Assembly (NCBI GenBank): GCA_973895155.1
Contig: OZ316892.1
Coordinates: forward strand, 21,886,001 to 21,950,000
Reading direction: 5' to 3'
DNA: 64,000 bases
From: Marsupella aquatica
Lineage: Eukaryota > Marchantiophyta
Each line of letters opens with the position of its first letter. The first letter of the stretch is position 1. A model generated the notes under the pieces. The model saw only the letters and a list, made by a program, of their open reading frames with translations. It ran no database searches and was not told the origin of the DNA. This document shows positions 55,244 to 64,000 of this stretch, one piece after another. The position numbers and the translations under genes were made by a program.

Positions 55244-58200
55244 ATGTGTGCACGTGTGCTGCCTTGGTCAACACCGTCCAGCAACAATTCGAACTCCATT
55301 AACAATTCCGCCATTTCGTTCTCCCTCTCGGCGGCATCGACGACGTCGAGCACAGCTTCTGCTGCTGTAGCTGCTGCTGCTTCCATTCCACCGCTCCCCT
55401 CCTCCCCGGGGTCCCCTTCCTCCCCTCCGTTTGCTTTCCCCGCCCCTCCTGATTCTCAAGCCGCACTCTCCTGGCCTCCTGCTCCTCCTCTCTCTCCTGC
55501 GCCCGGCTCTGCGTCAGTAGGGGGGGCCTCTTTGCTCTCTTCTCCACCCGGGGGCCAACCGTCCAGTTCTACTCCCGTCTCCACGACCTCGCAGAATGGT
55601 GGGGGTGGTGCTGGTTCGACCGGAACTGCCTCAGCGAGCCTGACACTTCCCGGAGCGAACGGGGTGGTGGTAGTGGGCGTCATTGGCAGGGTGGAGCATG
55701 AGGTCTCGCAGCTTTTGGACCGCCTCCTGGATGCTCACGTCTTCGGTGTAAACAATAGGGCTACAGATCAATGGCAGGAGAGCGGGGAGCAATTTGTATC
55801 GGCCTTTGAGTTGACCAGCAGAACGACCAGAGAGAGGAAGCAAAGGAAGGACGCACATCGGAGTAGTCGGAGCAATGATGTGCAGGAGGATGGGGTGCTC
55901 GAAGGAGGAGAAGGTTCGCTTGTAAATAGACTGGGTTTAGAGGCAGATGATTTAGGGCAGAAGTCCGCAAGCAGAAGTGGTGCAAAGGGGCATGTTAAGA
56001 ACGGACTTTATGGAAAGCGGAAGGAGGAGGTTGAACCTGGTAGTGGTGAGAAGAAGCCTGGGAATGGAGAGGAATCGATTGCGAAGAAAGGTGTCCAATT
56101 CGAAATTAGAAGTGGGAAAGGAGGGAATGAGGATTCGGGAAAAGCCCGGGGGGGCGGATGGAGGGAGGGGCAATGGAGTGTTCCATGGCTGCTCAGCAAG
56201 TTCAAGTATCACCATGATGTGGAGAAAGGAACGGTCTATGTGCAATTCAGTTGGGAAGTTCTCCCATTGGATTTCTTGAAGGAGGATTCCCTTAAAGCCT
56301 CTGTTGCTAAAGATGGGTTATTTGCCACTCTGGAGAATCACGAGGCTGATGGTATGCGAGGACTTCTTTTTATGTTTTCTGTAAGGTTTCTACAGAAGCC
56401 CAAACTCCCATCTTTCCTTTCGTTAATACCAGTTACGTGACCCGTAGGGTAGGACTCTAATCCACTAAGGAAATCTGTTTTCTAGACCTAACCTACCGGT
56501 CGTTCCCGTCGGGACCTAAGGCCTGCAATCTGCTCAGACTTCTTGCACATTTGTCTTACGATCTCGTTTTTAGGGTACAAGGAACTGTCTGCATTGTAAA
56601 CCTTAGGGATTGCTATGTTCAGTGGCATTTTAATTTGATTTTTGGCAAGTCAGCTTCTGTTACAGATCCATCGTGCGTTATTTGCTGTTTTTCTTCTTTG
56701 CAAAGTTGGTTTTGAGGGAAGGAGTCGTGTGTCACGTTGCTCCGAAAGTCCAGTTTGTCTCGAGAAGAGTACCTATCCTTCATCAGCGATTGACCATTTT
56801 GCATAAGCTCTCAAGTCCAGTTCCTTTCCAGTAGAGTAACCGATTATTCATCAGAGAAAGTTCGTTTGCATGACGATTGTGCAGGTTTGCCATGTTATAC
56901 TGATGGTGCAAGAAGGAGCAAGTTTTGATCCTCATCTCCTCCGAATTTTTCGTCTGCTACAGACTGCCAAGCATAGTCTAGCGCCATTTGTGAAAACACA
57001 GATCCTTCCAGGCTTGCTTCCGCCACCTTCCTCCGCCGTTCGAGCTTCGCCGTCGAAACCTATCTCTCTGGGAACGAGGCCAGCCTACGGTAGAAGTGGA
57101 GCGGCAGGGCAGAATTCGTCCACTGTAGCTCTTATGTCCGGATCGACCCCAGTTTTAATTCCAGGGCAATGTACTCCGGTTGTTCTCTTTGTTTATTTGG
57201 AAGATATGCCAGAGGCAACAGGGAGTTTGTCTCCTCATGCAATGACGCGAGCTGAGGAAGTTCCAGAGATGTCACCTTCAGCTGTGTACCAACCAGGATC
57301 GATGCTGCCTCTATCTAATAATAATTATTTTCACCGGCAGAATCCTCTAGGGAGGCCTGCAGGCACAGGCTTGGCATTGTTGCGGACCAACAAAAAGTCA
57401 GAACCAGGGTTGCGCAAAAAGTTACAGGGTGCACTGGAAGCCCAGATTAGATTTTTGCTGAAAAAATGCCGAACTGTCGCAGGGTTTGGAGACACAACTC
57501 CTATAGGATCGGGCGTATCCCCTGGAATGGGACCAAGGGGCCCAGGCAGCAATGCGAACAGTTATCAAGGAGTGGGTGGCGGTGGTGCACTATTTGTCTT
57601 AGATCCGTCTAGGGCAGTTATCCTCCTGGACCGGATGGCTAACTCGCAGACAGATGCTCTAGATGCTGCGACTGATGCTATTGAGGCTATGTTTTCTGGT
57701 AGAGACAATTTGGAAGATATGTTATGGGATCTTGGATCAAGTGCTGTCACGTCAGGAGATGATCTGCAATCAGTCAAGGATTTCCTCTGGCGGCAAGCTG
57801 AGATACTGAGAGGCAAGGGAGGGATATCTGGCAATTCAGGTGGTGGCACTGGAGGTGTGGGAATGGTTGCCGCTGCAGCCGCAGCTGCTGCTGCGTCTGC
57901 TGCTTCTGGACTTGCAGGTGGAACTAATAAACCAATTTGTAACCCCCCAGAGCTCCCAACATTTTCGAGCTGGTTATCCGCTTGCAGGGTTTTAGCCGAT
58001 GCATTGTCTGCAAGACTGGCAGAAGATTCTGAACGAGATGGCGCCATTCAGAAACTTTCAGATGTAAATTACAGCGGTATGAAAAAAGGAGCTGTGAGCC
58101 CCACGAGGACTTCAGGAAGTATGGGAAACACTGTCAAAACCAAGCCCACCATGGAGTCGAGCCTAGTGTGTCTGGGTACTGGTTCACATCTGGATCTCAG

Positions 58201-60608
58201 ATTTTCAGCTGCGTGGTGCGAAAGGGTCCTACCATCTGCGCTGGATGTCTATTTGAAGGGTCTACCTCCCAGCTATCCAACGGGTCTTCACAACTCCCAG
58301 CTAGAAAAAGCACTGCGTGTATTTCACTCTATGGTCAGAGGACACGCAGTCCCTCTTTATGCTGAAAAGCTCAAAAAGCAGTGTGAAGCTGTCTGGCATT
58401 CTGGTAGGCAACTTTGTGATGCACAGAGCCTCACTGGAAAGCCATGTATTCATCAAGTGCATGAGGTTGTAGGCGCAGTTTCTACACAAATGTCAAATCA
58501 TAGGGTAAAGGATAGCAGCAAAGGAATGTCTGAAAAGCTTATTTCCAAGCCTCACTCTAGTGGTGTAGTATTTCTCCATGCTTGTGCATGCGGGCGATCT
58601 CGAAAGCTTAGGAAGGACCCTTTTGATTTTGAGAGCGCAAATGTGACCTTCTTTAGATTCCCTAACTGTGAGGAGCTGTTACCATCACTCGCCATACCGA
58701 GTTCCTCAGAAAACCTGTCGTCTGGAGGTTCCCCATGGAGTTTGGTGCGCTTGGGCATGTCACGTTATTATCAACCTGAGGTGGGCTTGGTTCAAAGTGG
58801 ATTTCTTCCTAAGCATAACTTTCTGTCTTTCTGGGACATTCCTTTAGTGTACAGTACTAGTGAAGGTCAAATTGACCCTGTTGCGGTTTCTCCTTCCAAA
58901 GAAGAGGTTGCTGAGGTAGTCTCTTCCAAACCACATTTGGACCCAACGGGAACGAATAAGTCACTACTTCGAGGGACAAAACCTGGATTTCAGACAAAAC
59001 CAGCTGGTGCTAATCTTCATGGCAGAGGTCCAGAAAAAGCTTACGTAGATCACAAGACCAGGGGCACTTCTGGAAATTCAGTTGCACGAAGGGGGGTCAC
59101 AGACAGCACATCTAAGGTGAATTATGGCGGGGAGTCGGCCTTCCCTCCGCTACCAGAGAAGCAGGACAAGCTTCTAGTTGCCGTAGCCAAGCCTGTGAGG
59201 CAACAAGGTGGCAAGGAAAAGAAAAACCGACCGTTGGTTGTTCAGGATGATGAGAATGCAGCACCCTCTGTAGGTTCCTTGAATGGTGAGGTCAAGGAAG
59301 GTCAAAATAAAGTAGGAGGATCTCTTGATACCGAGGACGAAAATGTATCCACTGTGAGAGAATTGTCCAAGATGAGCTCAGAACTGAGCCTGAACTCCGT
59401 TACGCAGCATGTTCGAGTTTATATTGGATTTGAACACGAGTGTCCCCATGGTCATAGATTCCTCCTATCTGATAATCAGCCCGAGAGGTTGACCACTTCC
59501 AATTCATCACTGAAATCTGGCACAGTCCCGTCCGCAAAGCACAAAAAGAATGATCGAACTGAATCGCGGCTGAAGGATTTCTCACCCTTGACAGGTTCTC
59601 AGTATTCAGATGCTACCATACAGGAAACTTCGGGAAATTCGGCAGGAGCTCAGATTTTTCCACCCAAATGGACGCAGAAAGGGACGAAGATACCTGACAA
59701 AATGCACTACTGGAGTGTCCAAGATGGTGACGGACGTTCACTACTCAATTCAAATCTTCCTATCTACATGCATTGTCCGTACTGCAAAGCATCAGGGGAG
59801 GATTCGAATTCAAACAAGAAAGCCACTTTTGGAGGCACCATATCACAGCTTCAACGAGTGTTTCTGGTATGCCTCTGCTACCTATTATTCCACTGGAGAG
59901 AGGATAATAGAGTTTCTTCACGTACGGGCACTTAACCACTGTCTTCGTCTGAAGATTTTGCGTATACTTTGACTCTAGGTGGCTTTTCCCTGGAGCTGTT
60001 GCCATCTTTTTCCTGGATAGTAAATATGGTAGTATAGCAGATGATATCCTGTCTGTCTTCTTCGTCATTTTGTTTAACCTGTTTTCTACTAGTTGTCTTT
60101 CGAAAAATGTGTTTCGTTCTCGTTACTGAAGGGCGCTGCCGAAATTTTCTATCGCCGCTTTGGCTAACTCGGACTGTGAATTGCTCTGTTACAGGTCACA
60201 CCCTCTTTACCTCTCCGATTGGGTTCATGCCCGGTGGTGGAGTTTGAGGTACAGAGAACTTCTTACTGATCTTCCTGCACTAGAAAGCGTACTCGCAATG
60301 TCTTGGATGCCTGCCTCACATAGACTCTGCCTCACATTATTATTGACGCATTTCAGGACATCTCAAAACCTGCGAAGACAGTATTGAAGTTCAACCCTGG
60401 GAGTGAAATCGTGTTACCGCCAGATAGCTTTCTAAGCTTGCGACTGCCATTCGTTTATTATTCCCAATTAGGAGGGGACCCGCACACGTCACTTCTAGTG
60501 AATCAAAATCAACCAGAGCGGTGTGCCTGGCTTGTGAAGAATACTGCACTGTATCTTCTGTCAAAAGGAGGAATGGTTGAGCCAACTATGTCAGGATCTT
60601 CCGGTTGA
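55244..60608 (+). CDS. SMG8: SMG8, regulatory subunit of the SMG1 kinase in nonsense-mediated decay
   Basis: SMG8 binds SMG1 and SMG9 and restrains UPF1 phosphorylation during mRNA surveillance. Exons: 55244-56380, 56885-59866, 60195-60248 and 60357-60608, all in phase 0, giving about 1474 residues, longer than animal SMG8 (about 990). A low-complexity Ser/Pro/Ala leader (1-135) precedes GVVVVGVIGRVEHEVSQLL (140 onward), the start of the SMG8/SMG9 G-like fold. Exon 1 ends GLLFMFS and exon 2 begins VCHVILMVQEGASFD, a conserved join. Later blocks are FLHACACGRSRKL, GFEHECPHGHRFLL and HCPYCK, a likely metal-binding set. The end reads VLPPDSFLSLRLPFVY. The first Met is uncertain because the leader is not conserved. 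A Gly/Ala-rich run at about 57835-57925 and a long charged linker add to the length. Confidence 0.9.
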
Positions 60609-61773
60609 CGCGCTTCGCATTCGTCACACTAAGCTGGTTTACATTTGTACATACATCCAGTACAACAGCGATACACTGAGGCTTCTTCAGTAATACTGGA
60701 CCGAAGCCGCATCAAGTCAGAAAGCCAGGTCAGTGGAATTCTCTCGAGACATCCAAATGACTTCCGAATCTGGAAAGAGTAAATTGTGACTCTTCTAGTA
60801 GTTTCCTTCCGGACCTTTGTTTGTGTTTCAATACAGTTTAGAGTTCAAATCTGCAGTAATAGACTAGCTAACACTGTGGTATGCTGCGGTGCTGGCAGCC
60901 CTATAGGAAGGCCTCCTAATTGCTGGAGGATGGCTTTTGCATGATGAACTTGGAGGGGATATCCATGAAGCTGATCACAGAGAATCTCTTCTTCAAAGTT
61001 CTAACAAGAGGTGAAGTGGCGCATTACTCACTGAATTGGGCTTGGGAGCAATGGAGAATTGAAAGCTGGAGACCCCAGTCTTTGGATACATTCTGTTTAT
61101 TGCTTAGCCATCTACAGACGAGCTTGAGAATATCATAATCAGCATTGGATTGTGCCATATTGCAGCAATTTATCTGTGTCACTGAGTGGGATTTACACAA
61201 GGAGCAATAATTTGTTGCACACATGGAGAGTTGGACCTGTTGCTTGGGCACACCGTGGAAAAGATGGGTTGTCCATCGGAGATACTAAATACAACGATGC
61301 AGCGACTCCACTCTTCTGGATATTTTGAGTGCGAGTTAAGTACCTGGTGCTTGACAAACTTACTGCATCTCTTCAACTTTTGATATCTTTTTGGAAACAC
61401 GACTTTTGGTCAATGTTGGGGTCTTGAGTTTATTTATGGCTGTGCTTCTGCCTACCAGGATCAATTTTACTGTGGTTTCAGACTTTTTTGTCGCACTCAG
61501 CATCACCAACCGTTCATTTGCGTCATATTTTAATGTGGAAGGATAAAATTTATGAGCATCTGGCCCTAATGCCATTGAAAACTGACTGGACGACCATGAA
61601 GTGTGATGACTGGTCAGCGGAATCTACTACGTTACTTTTAAAATCAGAGCCTCCGCAATTGGGATGTGTTCTGTGTTCTCGAATTAATCAAATGACTTTC
61701 TACCTGATTTAAGATGTTCCGTACGGGTTCCATAATGGTTATAGATTAAGGTTGACCTGTTCGCAGACTTCAG

Positions 61774-61994
61774 AGTTTGCAGCAAAGTATGGATTGCAAT
61801 TACCCGGGGATGTTAAGACTCAAATTGTGAAGGCTATATGTCAGCTGAATGTTTTGTTCTCGTGTCTCTCAATACAAGCAGAACAATCTCAGAGTTGTGA
61901 GCGTCTTTTAAGCTTTCCAAGAAGTACCCTTAATAATCCAGAAGAGCAACAAGAGAATATTTCCGCCCGAACAAGGATAATTTCACTCGCATGA
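61774..61994 (+). other. Possible terminal exon of an unrecognised gene
   Basis: After an acceptor-like CGCAG the frame reads TSEFAAKYGLQLPGDVKTQI and QLNVLFSCLSIQAEQSQSCE, then stops at 61994. The sequence is protein-like in composition, but I do not recognise it and could not connect it to upstream exons with confidence. Confidence 0.25.
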
Positions 61995-63604
61995 TTAAAA
62001 TTCCTGAGATTAATGATGACAATAATACAAGGAAGGAATTAGTCAGACCTGTACTGCTCTGAAATGATAGCAGGTTTCAAGGAGTCATGGGAGTTCCCTT
62101 CCAACTTCGGGTGACTCCTGTCCTTTAGGCAAAACTCGCAATCCTATTTTGATGTACTTCATGAATCCAAGTAACTTCGCTAGTATGAAAATTCTTCTAG
62201 GTCTTTAAAATATATCTCAGGGTGGCTTGCCAAGACCTTGGGGGCAGTTTGAATGTTATTTACCAATGCTAATCTATTAGCCATTTAACATCCTAAAGAA
62301 AGTATAATGGAGCTAAAGAAGAACAAGGAATCATTTTTATGGCCCCTAATGTCCTAAGAGTCTGGAATCACTTTATGGTCCCCGTGTATGTTACAGGAAC
62401 AGCAGCAAATAGTGCTGAAATAATGTGCTAAGAGACAAGTTGGGGACCCACTTCACTTGAAAGTCACATAGTTCTTTGGTTAGTGCTCTCTTGGTTTGAC
62501 AAGTGAATTCTTTGGCTAGGGCTTTTCTTCTTTGACAAGAGAAACTATGATGAGGGGCATGTGGGTCCACTTTAATGTAAAAGACTCAAATTACGAATGG
62601 GTCATGCAGCCAGATGAACAGACCCCCAAGAGAGGTGGTCTAAAATCTACTACAAAAATGTGCTCCACATAAGCAAAACTTGGGCCCCACACCATCCCAT
62701 GTAGGATGGGTGACAGGTTTGGTTCAAAAGGCCCCCAATGTTTTGTGAAGTGAACAACATTAGTTTCTCCCCAATGGATGGCCCTCATCACATCTTGGAG
62801 ACAAGAGAAAAGGTCAAAACCCAGGTGAAAGCACCCCCAATGTATTGTAACTCCACTCATATTGATGAACCCCAGCCAACATTCGCAAGTTGGAAGTGAC
62901 TAGTTTGGATGCCTGTGACAGGGCCCCAAACCCGGTAGTAATTTAGTGATGACTTATAATTGCGTATATAAATAGAAAGACAAGTAGGTGTAGCAAAAGT
63001 GTTTTGATTTTCAAATTTTTATTTTATTTTTTGTTAGTTCTAATAAATTAATGCGACAACCGGCAACTGGAGTTGAGAGGGGTGTCGGGCGACAAGGGAA
63101 CCATTGAGAGGGTACAAGGAGGCCACAAGGCATCCCAAGGACTTGGAGGCAAGGTGTGGGCATCTCGGAGGGGTGGGGGCTGGCCGGAGGCTCCACATAA
63201 GGTGCAAAACGGGAATAATGAATAAAATATAAAAAACATTGAAACTTAAAATAGACGTTGTTGCGCTAGTACTATTCCAAACATGGTCATGTTTGAATTC
63301 ATTTTGAAGCCCTCAATGGGCCCCATGCAAACCTAGGGTTTCCTAGTTGAGTTTAGGTCTGTATCAAACAATGACATCTCGAGAAACCTCAATGCCCGTA
63401 AAACGGTAAGACTAGGCAATCTTAGAGTAGTGATGGTGGGAGGGCCCTTAGAAGGAAGGGGTTCCCACACTTGTGTTCCCCTTCACCCTTTGTGTGGTCC
63501 TCAATGGTTTTTGTTCTCTTTCTCTTCTACACTCCGTAGAAGGGGCCCTCACACTTTCTTCCTTCACTTTTTCTCTATTCTCACTTGTGGGGTTCCCACC
63601 CATT

Positions 63605-63627
63605 CCTAAACCCTAAACCCTAAACCC
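63605..63627. repeat. Interstitial plant telomere-type repeat
   Basis: Three consecutive copies of the Arabidopsis-type CCCTAAA unit. This supports a plant origin and also forms tandem telo-box motifs (AAACCCTAA). Far too short to be a chromosome end. Confidence 0.8.
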
Positions 63628-64000
63628 TTTCCCTGTCGTGTTTGCTTTCAATGTGTGTACGGACCCTAGTTGTACGAACATCAAATTTTTGATCATCTCA
63701 AAATCAGGAGTTTACCGGGTTGTTGGAAAGAGTTTGTCGAGCTGAATATAACGACGTGTCACATGGCCAAAATGGAACTAAGATGGATGAGATATAGTGG
63801 ATCACGTTTTTTTTAGAATATGGGAGTTTGGAGGCCGTACTGACGTCCGTACTGCAGGAAGTCCCGGCTTTCCAAAGGGAGGAGGAAGTAGCAGCACCTA
63901 CGGAGACCGTGATCTGTGTTTTTCAAAGCCGGGGCCCCCCTGGTGTTGTACGGACGAAACGGAGGGGGACGGTGTCCCGTAAAAACTTAAACGATCATAT

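Larger units (their letters stand above)
60609..64000. other. Region downstream of SMG8, no gene recognised
   Basis: Short open frames at 61186-61383, 61488-61712 and 61752-61994 (+) match no family I know. The last follows a pyrimidine-rich stretch and a CGCAG acceptor-like site and could be a real terminal exon. From 62.2 kb the DNA looks repeat-derived. A short telomere-like run lies at 63605-63627. Confidence 0.4.

Noticed and set aside
54580-55386. 268-codon open frame on the minus strand
   Set aside because: It overlaps the SMG8 start and leader, begins with an Ala/Glu low-complexity run that mirrors the Ser/Ala-rich leader, and shows no domain. Best explained as a composition shadow.
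57565-58047. 160-codon minus-strand frame with an alanine run
   Set aside because: Antisense to SMG8; the alanine run is the complement of the Gly/Ala-rich codons in that gene.
63605-63627. Chromosome end
   Set aside because: Only three telomere-type units, followed by ordinary sequence.

Overview
The window is nuclear DNA of a green plant. Its genes are plant-type: an ABCG half-transporter, a CDKC-type kinase, exocyst EXO84, an AIG1-like GTPase, the XPF/RAD1 endonuclease, a WD40 protein and the NMD factor SMG8. Introns have GT-AG borders with plant-like AT-rich interiors, and there is a short run of the Arabidopsis-type CCCTAAA repeat. Gene content and intron sizes (about 120 to 1700 nt) would suit a bryophyte or other seed-free streptophyte, but I cannot name the species. 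Splice sites were placed by eye, using reading-frame phase and family conservation.

Layout. 1-7.7 kb: repeats, including a complete tRNA-derived SINE with perfect target-site duplications, and no recognisable gene. 7.7-16.5 kb (+): an ABCG21/22-like half-transporter in about 11 exons; its largest placed intron holds a hairpin copied from exon 1. 16.5-19.8 kb: non-coding. 19.8-21.4 kb (-): a CDKC kinase in one open frame, with a putative promoter of direct repeats beside a TATA motif near 22.2 kb. 22.5-28.7 kb: decayed transposon material, including a frameshifted PIF/Harbinger transposase remnant, and a strong G-quadruplex motif. 28.7-31.1 kb (-): EXO84 in one open frame. 31-37.6 kb: AT-rich spacer with local duplications and a small fold-back element. 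37.6-39.0 kb (+): intronless AIG1-like GTPase with degenerate copies of its own P-loop upstream. 40.9-46.3 kb (+): XPF in seven exons. 47.6-50.8 kb (-): a WD40 protein of about 10-11 exons, tail-to-tail with XPF. 50.8-54.3 kb: a 620-bp fold-back element and an array of SINE-related repeats. 55.2-60.6 kb (+): SMG8 in four exons. 60.6-64 kb: unrecognised short open frames and repeats.

The genes are independent housekeeping loci (transport, transcription elongation, exocytosis, DNA repair, RNA surveillance), not a functional cluster. The most unusual signals are the P-loop echoes in the GTPase, the exon-derived hairpin in the ABCG intron, a GC-AG intron in XPF whose retention keeps the frame open, a 222-bp tandem duplication in XPF intron 1 that is an open frame on the other strand, and the repeat-rich CDKC promoter.
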